Assembly (NCBI RefSeq): GCF_020687545.1
Contig: NZ_JAJEQX010000021.1
Location: forward strand, 1-64,000
Direction: 5' to 3'
DNA: 64,000 bases
From: Ruminococcus turbiniformis
GTDB lineage: Bacteria > Bacillota > Clostridia > Lachnospirales > Lachnospiraceae
The translations under genes were made by a program, and so were the position numbers. Shown one piece after another: positions 1 to 9,608 of the stretch (the first letter of the stretch is position 1; each line of letters opens with the position of its first letter). The notes under the pieces are model-generated. The model did no database searches, had not been told where the DNA came from, and saw only the letters and a list, made by a program, of their open reading frames with translations.

Positions 1-408
<408 letters not shown>

Positions 409-662
409 AAGTGTTTGTTCTGTTCAAGAATTACCTGCTGGCAATTCTATCCCTTTACTGTGTTAATGGTTTGTTAAAACCGTTCTTAGAAATTTTCTCT
501 TCAAAGAAATTTTCAAGGGTTGTTGTCTATTGTTCAGTTATCAAGGTTCCTGTCGTTCTTTTCAAGCGACAGCTTATTTATTATACCAAAGCAGTTTTCG
601 TTTGTCAAGAACTTTTTTTATTTTTCTTTGTTTTTCGCTGCCTCGCACGAGTCAGCTTAGAT

Positions 663-692
663 ATAATACCACTTTGTGACATTATCTGTCAA
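663..692 (-). promoter_or_regulatory. rrn operon promoter
   Basis: On the minus strand, TTGACA (692-687) is followed after 18 bp by TATTAT (668-663). An A-rich UP-like tract (GAAAAAAATGGACAAAAAAT-type sequence) lies just upstream at about 700-735. Transcription would start near 656, giving a leader of about 250 nt (656-409) before 16S. The leader contains sequences resembling rRNA antitermination and processing leaders. I see no protein gene between 409 and 890. Confidence 0.75.
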
Positions 693-890
693 CTGTTTTT
701 CAACATTTTTTGTCCATTTTTTTCCTCTTTTTGGACGGTACCATATCTGGTATTTTTTACATGATATTATCTCAATATTTACCCTTCATTTATATAGCTT
801 AACACTGTTCTTCATATGGATGCTCTCTCTGAAAGCCATGCAATACAACACACTGCACTTTTTCATAATTTTCACAGCATAAAACATATA

Positions 891-920
891 AAAACTACTG
901 GCATATTCCAGTAGTTTTTT
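891..920 (-). terminator. Terminator of tRNA-Ser(GGA)
   Basis: An 11-bp stem (AAAACTACTGG / CCAGTAGTTTT) with a 6-nt loop and a T-rich tail on the minus strand lies 15 nt beyond the 3' end of the tRNA gene. The stem is flanked by A and T runs, so it could also work on the plus strand. Confidence 0.8.
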
Positions 921-934
921 GAGAAAATATCAAA

Positions 935-1024
935 CGGAGAAGGAGGGATTTGAACCCTCGCGCCGCTATTAACGACCTACTCCCTTTCCAGGGGAGCCCC
1001 TTCGGCCAGCTTGGGTACTTCTCC
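935..1024 (-). tRNA. tRNA-Ser (anticodon GGA)
   Basis: This is a 90-nt class II tRNA on the minus strand. The acceptor stem is GGAGAAG / CTTCTCC with discriminator G. The anticodon stem-loop CTCCC-CTGGAAA-GGGAG gives anticodon GGA (reads UCC/UCU). A long variable arm follows, and the T-arm GAGGGTTCGAATCCCTC is canonical. CCA is not encoded. It lies between the broken histidine kinase gene and the rrn operon, all on the same strand. Confidence 0.97.
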
Positions 1025-1109
1025 AAAATGTCCGTCATTTAATATACACGATATTCGAGCAGTTGTCCAGTACTTTTTTCATTTTTTTCAAAACATCTTA
1101 CTGCTCGTC

Positions 1110-2132
1110 TTACTGCTTTCTCAGAAACACGCTGAAAGTGTTCCCGATCTTCCCCTCATTCCGGACTTTTATATAGCCGCCCTGTTCCGCCACAATCTCT
1201 CTGGCCAGATAAAGTCCCAGGCCGATTCCCTCTTTTATAAACGCTGCATTTTCCCCGCGGTAATAACGCATGAATATTTTTGGATATTCACTCTGCGGAA
1301 TCACCTGGCCATAACTTGTAATGTCAATGCGTACAAACAGTTCGTATACAGTAATGCTGACCTTCACCGGCATTCCTTTTCCGCCGTATTTCACCGCATT
1401 GTCGAGAATATTGAACACGGCCTCTTCTGTCCAGCGCCTGTCATAGAACGCGCAGACTTCCTGGCTTCCGGAAAAACTCACTTCATTGCCATTTGCTTTC
1501 GCCTTGAGAGAAATCTGGTCAATCGCGCTCAGCACCGCGGCTTAACCCGGCTGTCCCGCCGGGTTAAGCCGCCTGATGTCGTCTTCAAGACGCATCGTCT
1601 TCGTAAACCCTTCCGCGAACCACCCAAGTTTCTCCACCTGTGCCTGAATCACTTCGCAGATCTGCTCCCTGTCTTTCTGCGGAAGCTCATCCTGCACAAG
1701 GAAGCCGCAGTACATCTGAATATTTGTAAGCGGTGTGTTCACCTGATGAACCAGAGCCGCGATCATGCCACTCAGTTCTCTGTGCTGCTTTTCTTCCCGC
1801 TCTCTCGCCCCATTCAGCATCTCATACAGTTTCCCATTCTGGAACTGAAACTTCCCGAGAACAGACTCTTCCTGCGGGGAAAACTCTTCTTTCGGATCAC
1901 CGGCAATCATACTCTGGATGCATTCGTCTACTTTTCCCAGTACACGTGTCACATTCCGGCTTATCCGTATATACGCGCACCCGAAAACGAACAGATTCCA
2001 CACACCGTACAGGACAATTGCTGTCCTGCTCTCCATATATGTACATATAATAGCAAATGCAGCCAGGGACAAAGCCCAGACTGCCAGTGCCATTTTTACT
2101 GTCCAACCCACGATTTCCCTGTTATTTTCCAT
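1110..2132 (-). pseudogene. Sensor histidine kinase, interrupted by an in-frame stop
   Basis: Read through, this is a ~340-aa two-helix sensor kinase of the intramembrane-sensing type that partners ABC peptide exporters. It has TM1 (VKMALAVWALSLAAFAI), TM2 (VLYGVWNLFVFGCAYI), the H-box AALVHQVNTPLTNIQ with the phospho-acceptor His, an N-box NILDNAVKYGG and a G-box GIGLGLYLA. A TAA at 1544-1542 splits it between the dimerisation and ATPase domains. The frame continues in phase after the stop (GTG at 1535), so this is a nonsense interruption and not a simple frameshift. The stop lies inside a perfect 15-bp inverted repeat (1537-1572). The start at 2132 follows GGAG by 8 nt; an ATG at 2138 is the alternative. 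It overlaps the response-regulator gene. Kinase activity is probably lost, although the two halves could in principle be made separately. Confidence 0.85.
1537..1572. repeat. Perfect 15-bp inverted repeat at the kinase interruption
   Basis: Arms 1537-1551 and 1558-1572 (GCGGCTTAACCCGGC and its exact complement) flank a 6-nt loop. The premature TAA of the kinase gene lies in one arm. If one G is removed and another restored in that arm, the frame would read Q-P-V-K-P-A-V in place of Q-P-G-stop-A-A-V, which looks like an intact kinase linker. See findings. Confidence 0.9.
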
Positions 2133-2805
2133 TTTCATCGCTCCACTTATAACCGATTCCAAACACATTCAGTATGTGTCTGGGATTCTTCCTGTCTTCT
2201 TCAATCTTCCCCCTGAGTCTTGCAATATTTGCGCTCAGTGTATTTTTATCCACGAAATTTCCGTCGATGTCCCATATCTTTTCGAGCATCGTCTCCCATG
2301 TGAGAACCTGATTCCGGTTCTCAATCAGTATCTCCAGAATTCTGATCTCCGTCCTGCTCAGAGCGACTGGCTCCCCTGCTTTTTTCAGCGTCTTTGTATG
2401 AAAATCATAGGTCAGGTCTTCTGTCCGGTACAGGCCATCCTCTTCCCTGGCGTTCCTTCTGAGTACAGCACGCAGTCTTCTCAGGAGAAGAGGGATGGAA
2501 AACGGTTTGGTAACATAATCGTCCGCTCCCGCATCAAACCCCCGGATCTGATCCCGTTCTGCACTGCGGGCAGTCAGGAAAATAACCGGAGCCTTCACCT
2601 CCCGGCGGTGAGCCTCAAGATAGTTCCGGCTGTCTCCGTCCGCAAGAGACACATCCAGAAGAACCGCATCCACAGGCCGGGACAGTTGTTCTTTCATTTC
2701 CTTTAAACTGCCCGCCGCCACTGACTCGTAACCTTCCTTTTTCAGGGAGTATACGATGCCGTTCCTTAAAACAGCATCGTCCTCCACCACTAAAATCCGA
2801 TACAT
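2122..2805 (-). CDS. OmpR/PhoB-family response regulator
   Basis: This 227-aa transcription factor is the partner of the neighbouring kinase. The receiver domain (residues 1-115) has the acidic pair E8/D9-D10, phospho-acceptor D51 in LLDVSL, a conserved T in FLTARS and K in VTKPF. The C-terminal winged-helix DNA-binding domain (about 130-222) contains LSRTEIRILEIL and the terminal GIGYKW motif. The gene is intact, with GGAGG 7 nt before the ATG, and its 3' end overlaps the kinase start, as in the BceRS/VncRS-type operons. It would normally control the linked ABC transporter. With the kinase broken and the transporter truncated, it may be an orphan. Confidence 0.93.
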   Translation of the reverse strand: MYRILVVEDDAVLRNGIVYSLKKEGYESVAAGSLKEMKEQLSRPVDAVLLDVSLADGDSRNYLEAHRREVKAPVIFLTARSAERDQIRGFDAGADDYVTKPFSIPLLLRRLRAVLRRNAREEDGLYRTEDLTYDFHTKTLKKAGEPVALSRTEIRILEILIENRNQVLTWETMLEKIWDIDGNFVDKNTLSANIARLRGKIEEDRKNPRHILNVFGIGYKWSDENGK

Positions 2806-2857
2806 TTTCCCGCCTCCATTCCGCCTGTTCTCCCGTCACTTTTCCGCACCAGCTCTT

Positions 2858-4552
2858 TTACTCCGCTTCTCTCAGCCTCTCTACAACTGTCTTCCTGTTC
2901 AGCGTCTCCGTCAGTATTCCGGACACCGCCGCCGCAAGCAGAACCCCCGCCACCGTCACCATGGCAATGGATACCGCATACAGCTCCGGTCTGAATCCCG
3001 TTGAAAGCGGATACTGCGAGAGCATCTGCGTCACCGGATAGCCGAGCGGAACCAGAATAACAAGGCTGATCAGAATCATCTTCATCCCCTGAACAAAAAT
3101 ATCCCCTGCCATCTGCCGCTTTGTCATTCCGACAGACTGAAGTGCCGCATATTCAATCTTTCTTGAAAGCACACCGGTCACAAGAGTATTGACAATATTC
3201 GCCATGCCAATCAGACCGACGATAATTCCCACAAAGATACCGATACATACCTTCTGTGTTTTCTGGGATTCTTCACTCAGCCGTGTCTCGTATTTTGAAG
3301 TCACCCGGATCTGTGTATTCAGACTTTCTTTCACCATATCTTCCAGCTCCGCCTGATATGCCGCCTCATCCTGACCGGACGTATTGATCAGAATACTGCT
3401 CACCATCTGATCCGCCTGTTCCCCGTATATCTCACGGAATGCATCGTCGGAAATCACGAGCTGAACGGTACCCGTAGCCATTTCTCCTGCATAGCAGTCC
3501 GGTTTTGTCCCGACCACCGCCATAACTGTGAACGTCTTTTCAACATAGCTGTCCGTCCCCGGTACTGCAAAGGAAAGCGTAATCTCCTCCCCGGCGTTCA
3601 TCCCGCTGTATTCAAAGTCTTCTCCCGCGAAAAGTGTATTGACTGACTGATAGATCAAATAGTCACCGGAAGCAAACTTCTCCGGATCCAGTTCCCCGTC
3701 ATATACGTTCAGATTTTTCGCCTCCATGGGCAGTGCAGACGCATCCATCCCGAGGATTCCCGTCTCGTAATCCGAGCCGCTCTCCAACACGCCGGAAACC
3801 TCACTGGCCCACGTCTCATTTACTCCGGTCAGCTCCATCTCTTCCTCGGCCACTTCCCGGATACGCCCCTCAAACTTCACAGCTCCGAGAGCCTCCGGAT
3901 AGACTCCGTCGTCCGGCTCGGCGCCGATGTTGGAAGCGCGGTAATAAATATAACTCTCATCCGCGAAATCCACATCCGCAACTTTCTGTGCAAACTCCAT
4001 ATCTATCGGCTCATACGGGTCATCCATCACCTGATCCGCATGATACTGATACACTTTGTAGTCCGCTTCGTTCATGCGGTCCGCCATCCATTCCGTGTCG
4101 TATCCGACGAATGCGGTAAACAACGCACAGAACAGAATGCCGCTTAAGGCAAATGAGATCACTGCGAACACTTTCTTTTTCTTTCCCGATGCGCGGAATC
4201 TTGCCGCCTCGACTGGAGACACCTTTGCCGCGAGAGACAGCGCTTTCCGGCTGCTGATGCAGACTGTGACCGCCGCAAAAAATGCGCCCGCCGCTGCCGC
4301 ATATACAAGAGATCCGCCGACTTCATAATAACGTGCAAACGAAAGCTGCGCATCGGCCAGGAGCCGGATTACAAGCACGTTCAGCCCTGTACCGGCAAGA
4401 GTTCCGGCCAGTATTCCCGCCGCTGCAAGCCGCACCACCTGCCAGTTCAGCATGGACCGCACCTGTTTTCCCGTCATTCCGATCGTCTTCATACTTCCCA
4501 TAAACCGGATATCATTGACAACCGAAATATAGAAAATATTATAAATCAGCAT
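2858..4552 (-). pseudogene. FtsX-type ABC transporter permease, N-terminally truncated
   Basis: The remaining ~564 residues match the C-terminal two thirds of a BceB/VexP-like permease: FtsX helices starting at YNIFYISVVNDIRF and the KTIGMTGKQVRSML cytoplasmic loop, a large extracellular domain (about residues 180-430), then the second FtsX block (GIIVGLIGMANIVNTLVTGV; helices to the C-terminal NRKTVVERLREAE). The first helix, the first extracellular domain and the beginning of the first FtsX block are missing, and no ATPase gene precedes it. The open frame can be read upstream, but there it runs through the tRNA-Ser terminator and the tRNA itself, so that part is not real. The break lies immediately after the tRNA terminator, which suggests a deletion or recombination at the tRNA-Ser locus. 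Family members are usually about 750-900 aa. Confidence 0.82.
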
Positions 4553-4576
4553 ACTTCTTACAGTCCGCTCCGGAAA

Positions 4577-4602
4577 TAAAAAAAGCCTGCGATGTGCAGA
4601 CT
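4577..4602 (-). terminator. Terminator of tRNA-Ser(UGA)
   Basis: The minus strand has a 7-bp stem AGTCTGC / GCAGGCT (one G-T pair) followed by TTTTTTT, 19 nt after the tRNA 3' end. The permease remnant starts right behind it. Confidence 0.75.
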
Positions 4603-4620
4603 TTCTGAAAATATTATGAG

Positions 4621-4706
4621 CGGAGAGGGTGGGATTCGAACCCACGCGCCCTTTCGGACAAACGGTTTTCAAGACCGCCTCGTTATGACCACTTCGATAC
4701 CTCTCC
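4621..4706 (-). tRNA. tRNA-Ser (anticodon TGA)
   Basis: This is an 86-nt class II tRNA on the minus strand: acceptor stem GGAGAGG / CCTCTCC with discriminator G, anticodon stem-loop GCGGT-CTTGAAA-ACCGT giving anticodon TGA (reads UCA), a long variable arm and T-arm GTGGGTTCGAATCCCAC. CCA is not encoded. Its own promoter lies at 4757-4786. Confidence 0.97.
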
Positions 4707-4756
4707 ATATATTACGCCGCATGTGCCTTACTATATTTCCCCGTGCGACGTGAATT

Positions 4757-4786
4757 ATTCTAGCACAGAGGGAAAAGGGCTGTCAA
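4757..4786 (-). promoter_or_regulatory. Promoter of tRNA-Ser(UGA)
   Basis: TTGACA (4786-4781), an 18-bp spacer and TAGAAT (4762-4757) on the minus strand place the start about 45 nt upstream of the mature tRNA. No other gene fits this promoter. Confidence 0.75.
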
Positions 4787-4830
4787 TACCCTATTGGCAA
4801 AACTTTCATTTCTGTATAATCTTTCCGCTC

Positions 4831-5523
4831 TTACTTCAAAAACACATCCGCAATATCCAGATCTTCCGGCGTCGTAATCTTAATATTCTGATATGACCCT
4901 TCAAACAGCCGCACCGGAAGCCCCAGCATCTGCTCCACCACCATCGCGTCATCCGTCACAGAGATGTCGTCCTTTTCCATGAGCATGGAATACGCCTTTT
5001 TCACAAGCTCCGTCTCAAACACCTGAGGCGTCTGAACCTGCCACACACGTTTTCTGTCCGGCGTTTCAACTACCGTTCCCGCCTCATCGACGATCTTGAC
5101 GGTATCTTTTGACGGCATCCCCGCCACACAAGCGCGGTTCTCTCTCACGCAGTCATACGCTCTCTGAATCATCTCATCCGTCACAAAGGGCCGGGCGCCG
5201 TCATGGATGAAGACATAGCCGGGCTTCGTCTCCTTAAGCCCGTTCCAGACGGAATGATAGCGCTCCGCCCCTCCGGGGATGATCTTTTTCACCTTTGTGA
5301 TGCCGAATTTCTCCGTGATCTCCCGGCGGCAGAACTCCTCTTCCCCGCTCCCTGTCACAAGGATAATCTCATCGATCCGCCCGGAATCCTGAAACGTCTT
5401 CAGCGAATAATACAGTACGGGCTTTCCTTTGAGAATGAGATACTGTTTATGTACTTTTGTCCCCATCCTTCTGCCGCTGCCCGCAGCAAGAACGATGGCC
5501 GTGCAGTATTTCTTTTCCGCCAT
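4831..5523 (-). CDS. ispD: 2-C-methyl-D-erythritol 4-phosphate cytidylyltransferase
   Basis: IspD transfers CMP from CTP to methylerythritol 4-phosphate, the third step of the non-mevalonate isoprenoid pathway, in the cytosol. The N-terminus AIVLAAGSGRRMG is the nucleotide-binding loop, with the basic KQYLILKGKPVLYY segment after it. HDGARPFVT and the lysine-containing KITTPEDL segment near the C-terminus are family hallmarks. The 230-aa length is normal. The chosen ATG follows AGGAGG by 10 nt; an in-frame extension upstream lacks a ribosome binding site. It is the last gene of a long co-directional run and starts 43 nt after tsaD. Confidence 0.96.
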   Translation of the reverse strand: MAEKKYCTAIVLAAGSGRRMGTKVHKQYLILKGKPVLYYSLKTFQDSGRIDEIILVTGSGEEEFCRREITEKFGITKVKKIIPGGAERYHSVWNGLKETKPGYVFIHDGARPFVTDEMIQRAYDCVRENRACVAGMPSKDTVKIVDEAGTVVETPDRKRVWQVQTPQVFETELVKKAYSMLMEKDDISVTDDAMVVEQMLGLPVRLFEGSYQNIKITTPEDLDIADVFLK

Positions 5524-5566
5524 CACGCATCTTCCTCCTGATTCGCCGGATGCCACTTCTTTTTCT

Positions 5567-6595
5567 CTACCGCTCGCCCAGTTTCAGATTCGGCACCGCG
5601 TTTAAGTCCCATCCATGCCTTGTCCCGGCGAGGTACTCGTAAAATGCCGCAGCACCGATCATCGCCGCATTGTCAGTGCAGTAAATCGGGGACGGATGAT
5701 AAAACCGGATCTCTCTTTTCGCACACGCCTCTTTCATCGCCGCGCGCAGAGCTGTATTGGACGCCACGCCCCCCGCGATTGCAAATTTATATATTCCGAA
5801 ATCCGCAGCCGCTTTCATGGAATTCTCCACCAGCACCTCTACCACTGCTTTCTGGAAAGACGCAGCGATATCCGCCGGGTCAAAACTCTCGCCCTTCATT
5901 TTACATCCGTTGATATAGTTAAGCACAGCAGATTTGAGCCCGCTGAAACTGAAGTCATACTCCGCCCCGTCGATCCGCGCTTTCGGGAATTTCACCGCAT
6001 CCGGATTGCCCTCTTTCGCGATCCGGTCAATCTTCGGGCCGCCCGGGTAGCCGAGCCCGATGGCGCGGGCCACCTTGTCATACGCCTCTCCCGCGGCATC
6101 GTCTCTCGTCCGTCCCAGGATCTCATATTTACCGTAATCTTCCACTTTCACGAGATGGGTGTGTCCGCCGGACGCCACAAGGCAGAGAAACGGCGGTTCC
6201 AGATCCGGGTGCTCGATATAATTGGCTGAAATATGTCCTTCGATATGATGCACGCCCACAAGAGGCAGATTCCGGGCAAACGCAATCGCCTTCGCCTCGG
6301 CCACTCCCACAAGGAGAGCGCCCACAAGCCCGGGGCCGTACGTCACAGCGACCACATCGATGTCATCGAGCGTAGTCTGCGCTTCTTTCAGCGCCTCCTC
6401 GATCACCTGGTTGATCTTCTCGATATGTTTCCGCGAGGCGATCTCCGGCACCACACCGCCGTACAGCTTGTGCAGGTCGATCTGGGAAGAAATAATATTG
6501 GAGAGCACTTCTCTCCCATTGTGGACGACCGCTGCCGCAGTCTCGTCACACGAACTCTCTATTGCCAGAATATTGATGTCTCTTATCTCTTTCAT
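5567..6595 (-). CDS. tsaD: tRNA N6-adenosine threonylcarbamoyltransferase
   Basis: TsaD (Kae1/YgjD family) is the catalytic subunit that places threonylcarbamoyl on A37 of ANN-decoding tRNAs, working with TsaB and TsaE, which are encoded a few genes upstream in this run. The N-terminal ASKHA fold begins [16 protein letters not shown]. The metal-binding pair HHIEGH (about residues 110-115), the phosphate loop [10 protein letters not shown] and the C-terminal [11 protein letters not shown] are all present. The 342-aa length is standard. It overlaps rnz by 4 nt (ATGA), which indicates translational coupling. Confidence 0.97.
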   Translation of the reverse strand: MKEIRDINILAIESSCDETAAAVVHNGREVLSNIISSQIDLHKLYGGVVPEIASRKHIEKINQVIEEALKEAQTTLDDIDVVAVTYGPGLVGALLVGVAEAKAIAFARNLPLVGVHHIEGHISANYIEHPDLEPPFLCLVASGGHTHLVKVEDYGKYEILGRTRDDAAGEAYDKVARAIGLGYPGGPKIDRIAKEGNPDAVKFPKARIDGAEYDFSFSGLKSAVLNYINGCKMKGESFDPADIAASFQKAVVEVLVENSMKAAADFGIYKFAIAGGVASNTALRAAMKEACAKREIRFYHPSPIYCTDNAAMIGAAAFYEYLAGTRHGWDLNAVPNLKLGER

Positions 6596-7515
6596 TTTGC
6601 GCCTCTCTCGTCTTCAAACTTCAGTTCCGCCGACATTCCGTCTTTTCCGGCCTTTGCCCCGGGGAATATCCGGCGCACTTCATCCATATACGGCTCCGGT
6701 CTTGTAAGAGAAGGGCTGTAATGTGTCAGCCACATCTCTCCAACATTGCCTCCGCGGGCAATCTCCGCAGCCTCGTAAAATGTCATGTGTTTATACTCTG
6801 CTGCCTTCGCCGCCTTGTCCTTCTCCCCGTACATTCCCTCACAGATGAAGAGATCGGAATCCTTCACGTTTTTGCGGATCGATTCCGTAGGACGGGTATC
6901 GGTCGCATAGGTAAGTTTGATTCCTTTTCGCGGCGGTCCGAGAACCATATCCGGCGTGAACCTTCCGTCTTCGTTTTCGATCACCTCTCCGCTCTGGAGC
7001 CTGCTCCAGTATTTCAGCGGAATATTCTGCTCCTTTGCTTTTGCGGCGTCAAACTTCCCGGCACGGTCGATCTCAAGGGTATAGCCGTAGCAGAGAACGT
7101 TATGATTGACACGAAACGCCTTTATGCGGTATCCGTTCATCTCAAATGTCTGCTCCGGCCCCTCAATCTCCTTAAACACAATCGGGAAAGGGAGCTCCGG
7201 CGCGATCACTCGCAGACAGCTCACCACCCTCTCCAGGCCTTTGGGCCCGATCAGGGTAAGCGGTTCCGTCCGGTCTGCGTTTCCCATCGTGAGAAGCAGT
7301 CCCGGAAGTCCGCTGATGTGATCACCGTGATAGTGAGTAAAGCAGATCACGTCGATCGGCTTGAAACTCCACCCTTTTTCTTTTATCGCAATCTGCGTGC
7401 CCTCCCCGCAGTCTATGAGCAGGCTGCTGCCGTTAAAACGGGTCATGAGCGCTGTCAGATAGCGGTAAGGGAGCGGCATCATGCCGCCGCACCCGAGCAA
7501 ACATACATCTAACAT
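6592..7515 (-). CDS. rnz: Ribonuclease Z
   Basis: This metallo-beta-lactamase-fold endonuclease removes 3' trailers of tRNA precursors. The signature zinc-binding motif [16 protein letters not shown] is at about residues 59-74. Further ligands are H139 of FRVNHNV, D of TYATDTRPT, and H of WLTHYSPS near the C-terminus. The 307-aa length fits the short form (RNase ZS). tRNAs without encoded CCA, such as the two tRNA-Ser genes in this window, are its expected substrates. It is coupled to tsaD by a 4-nt overlap. Confidence 0.96.
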   Translation of the reverse strand: MLDVCLLGCGGMMPLPYRYLTALMTRFNGSSLLIDCGEGTQIAIKEKGWSFKPIDVICFTHYHGDHISGLPGLLLTMGNADRTEPLTLIGPKGLERVVSCLRVIAPELPFPIVFKEIEGPEQTFEMNGYRIKAFRVNHNVLCYGYTLEIDRAGKFDAAKAKEQNIPLKYWSRLQSGEVIENEDGRFTPDMVLGPPRKGIKLTYATDTRPTESIRKNVKDSDLFICEGMYGEKDKAAKAAEYKHMTFYEAAEIARGGNVGEMWLTHYSPSLTRPEPYMDEVRRIFPGAKAGKDGMSAELKFEDERGAK

Positions 7516-7529
7516 AACATTCCTCTGTC

Positions 7530-7775
7530 TTATTCCTCTGCAGTCTCCGCCGGGATCTTAAAAGAGGCGAGAAGGCTGTCGTAGCACTCCTCACACAGAT
7601 CAAACCTGTGTCTCTGTCCGTCTTTCTCCGAGGGGTATCCCCACTTGTAGTCCACGCTGAAAACACCTTCCGAAGGGACAGCGCCGACCGGGATCTCCTT
7701 TCCGCACCGGTTGCAGATAATTTTATTTAACTCTTTTTTCGTCTCTTTTGTCTCTCTCGATTGATACTGGCGCAT
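7530..7775 (-). CDS. Small zinc-ribbon protein, function unknown
   Basis: This 81-aa protein has two CxxC pairs (CNRCGKEIPVG and LCEECYDSLL) about 35 residues apart, a classic treble-clef or zinc-ribbon spacing. Upstream in-frame codons exist, but the ATG at 7775 has AGGAGG 8 nt ahead and gives a compact protein, so I use it. It sits 14 nt before rnz and after tsaB-rimI in the tRNA-modification run. That suggests an accessory role in nucleic-acid metabolism, but no specific function can be read from the sequence. Confidence 0.75.
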   Translation of the reverse strand: MRQYQSRETKETKKELNKIICNRCGKEIPVGAVPSEGVFSVDYKWGYPSEKDGQRHRFDLCEECYDSLLASFKIPAETAEE

Positions 7776-7921
7776 ACAATTCTCCTCCTGTAAATCCTCA
7801 CGAGCCGGCAGATCTTTCATAAAAGACTTCTCTTCTGCCTTCTGATTCGTGAGCGCAGTCTGCAAAACTGCAGTTTCTGTTTTTGTCACGCCTACAGTAT
7901 ATCGGATCAGCAGCCGGATTC

Positions 7922-9118
7922 CTACTGGGAACTGCTGGTGTCTTCCAGACTTCTGCTCATCAGAATCGCATCCTCCTGCGGATTCTCATAAAAGTGCTGG
8001 CGCACACCGTCCTCCCTGTATCCGGCTGATTCGTACAGACCGCGGGCCGCCTCGTTTCCGCAGCGCACATCGAGGAGGATTCTCGTGATCTGCCTCTCTT
8101 TGCAGACCTCTTCCAGCGCAGCAAGGAGGGCACGTCCTACCCCCTGCCTCTGCAGCTCCTTCGGCACGGCAATCCGGGCGATCTCCGCCTCGCCGGCCGC
8201 GTCATAGGCCAGCACATACCCTGCCCTTCTTCCGGCTTTTTCCGCCATCAGGCAGAGAGCGTTCTTCTGCCCCACTGTCTCCAGAACCGATTTTTCACTC
8301 CACGCATCCGAGAAAAGCTGATGCTCCATCTCAGCCACTGCGGCCGCATCTTCCATCGTCATCGTACGAACTTCCGGAACCGCCTTCTTCTCCCGTTCCG
8401 CCCGCTCGCGCTCCGCCTGGGACACACGCAGATACTCCGGTTTATGTTCCGCCGCCGTCTCATACCTTCCGGCGCGGAAATACTCAATGCCGAGCGCCCC
8501 AACTGCCGCAGCTCTCTGACGGTTCATAAAGGAGGGTGCAAAATAATAAGGCACCTTCAGCCCCTCCGCCAGCATATCCGAATACACCGGAACACCGTCC
8601 CCCAGGAAGACGACACGCCTGCCGTAAATATTCAGCCTGCGGATCAGCTCTTCCACGGAAACTGCCATCTGTACACGGATCACTTTGAAGACCGGCCTGT
8701 CCAGGTATGCGCCGTCTTCGCTTTTTCCATGTTCAAAGGTATAAATGCCTGTATATACCTGCTTTCTTCTCGCATCCATAATCGGGCAGATAATGTCCTC
8801 ACACCCGAAAAGACTGTACGCCATCGCGTCCACCGTGGGCACATGGATGAGGGGCCTGCCAAGTGCAAGCCCCAGTCCCTTCGCCGTTGCGGATCCGATG
8901 CGGAGACCGGTAAACGATCCCGGACCTCCCGACACAGCGATTGCATCCAGAGTGGAGAGATCCACCTCCACCATCTTCGTCATCTCATCGATCATCGGCA
9001 GAAGCGTCTGCGAATGTGTCTTTTTATAGTTAATTGTATATTCTGCGATCGTCGTCTCGTCCTCTACGACCGCCACTGTGGCTGTCAGCCCCGAGCTGTC
9101 TATCGCCAATACTCTCAT
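7922..9118 (-). CDS. tsaB-rimI: TsaB-RimI fusion (t6A biosynthesis dimerisation protein / ribosomal-protein-alanine acetyltransferase)
   Basis: Residues 1 to about 235 are TsaB: the ASKHA start MRVLAIDSSGLTATVAVV, SGGPGSFTGLRIG and PIMDARRKQVYTGIY. TsaB scaffolds TsaD and TsaE for t6A synthesis. Residues from about 255 to the end are a GNAT domain like RimI: VRTMTMEDAAAVAEMEHQLF, the acetyl-CoA loop RQGVGRALL, and LDVRCGNEAARGLYESAGY. RimI acetylates the N-terminus of ribosomal protein S18. The two are adjacent genes in most Firmicutes, so this is a simple gene fusion seen in some Clostridia. The start at 9118 follows GGGAG by about 8 nt; an upstream in-frame ATG at 9151 would overlap the tsaE end region and is less likely. 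Confidence 0.93.
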   Translation of the reverse strand: MRVLAIDSSGLTATVAVVEDETTIAEYTINYKKTHSQTLLPMIDEMTKMVEVDLSTLDAIAVSGGPGSFTGLRIGSATAKGLGLALGRPLIHVPTVDAMAYSLFGCEDIICPIMDARRKQVYTGIYTFEHGKSEDGAYLDRPVFKVIRVQMAVSVEELIRRLNIYGRRVVFLGDGVPVYSDMLAEGLKVPYYFAPSFMNRQRAAAVGALGIEYFRAGRYETAAEHKPEYLRVSQAERERAEREKKAVPEVRTMTMEDAAAVAEMEHQLFSDAWSEKSVLETVGQKNALCLMAEKAGRRAGYVLAYDAAGEAEIARIAVPKELQRQGVGRALLAALEEVCKERQITRILLDVRCGNEAARGLYESAGYREDGVRQHFYENPQEDAILMSRSLEDTSSSQ

Positions 9119-9156
9119 ATCTGTCTCCCGCTTCCTATCTGTTTCCTTCAAAATCT

Positions 9157-9585
9157 TCAGGGAATTTCCCGGATCGTAATCCTGCGGTAGTCAAACCCCT
9201 GGGACAAATCCTTTTCAATCAGGACTTCCGTGCGCTTTTCCGGCAGGATCTCCTCGATCAGATTCGCCCACTCGATCAGGGATACCCCTTCTCCCATCAC
9301 ATAGTCGTCAAAACCGACTTCTTCCATCTCTTCCACGTCTCCGATCCGGTAGACGTCAAAATGGTAAAACGGAAGCCTGCCCCCGTCATATTCCTGTACA
9401 ATGGTAAATGTGGGGCTGTTCACCGCCTCTTCAATTCCAAGACCTTTCGCCAGTCCCTGGGTGAAAACCGTCTTTCCCACGCCCAGATCTCCTGTCAGCG
9501 TGAAAACCTGCCCCGCGTACGCCTCCTGGCCAAGTCTCATGCCTACGTGAAACGTCTCTTCCGGGCTTCTCGTCTCCAGTACCAT
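9157..9585 (-). CDS. tsaE: tRNA threonylcarbamoyladenosine biosynthesis ATPase
   Basis: TsaE is a small P-loop ATPase that drives the TsaBD catalytic cycle in t6A formation. The Walker A motif GDLGVGKTVFTQGLA, the SPTFTIVQEY switch segment, YHFDVYRI and the LIEWANLIEEILP motif are all present. The protein is 142 aa from the ATG at 9585, which follows GGGAG by about 7 nt. An open upstream extension overlaps the end of the AICAR transformylase gene and is not supported by a ribosome binding site. It lies 38 nt before tsaB-rimI, so the complex is encoded as one unit. Confidence 0.95.
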   Translation of the reverse strand: MVLETRSPEETFHVGMRLGQEAYAGQVFTLTGDLGVGKTVFTQGLAKGLGIEEAVNSPTFTIVQEYDGGRLPFYHFDVYRIGDVEEMEEVGFDDYVMGEGVSLIEWANLIEEILPEKRTEVLIEKDLSQGFDYRRITIREIP

Positions 9586-9608
9586 AACCCTCTCCCTTTC
9601 CGCTGTTT

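Noticed and set aside
411..882. Two forward open frames in the rRNA upstream region
   Set aside because: They read through the rrn leader and promoter on the opposite strand, have Phe/Leu-rich composition from AT-rich DNA and no ribosome binding site.
1011..2706. Long forward open frames opposite the kinase and response regulator
   Set aside because: They are antisense shadows of clear two-component genes and contain part of the tRNA; no domain is recognisable.
4553..4708. N-terminal extension of the permease remnant
   Set aside because: It is a translation of the tRNA-Ser gene and its terminator; homology to the permease begins only after about 4552.
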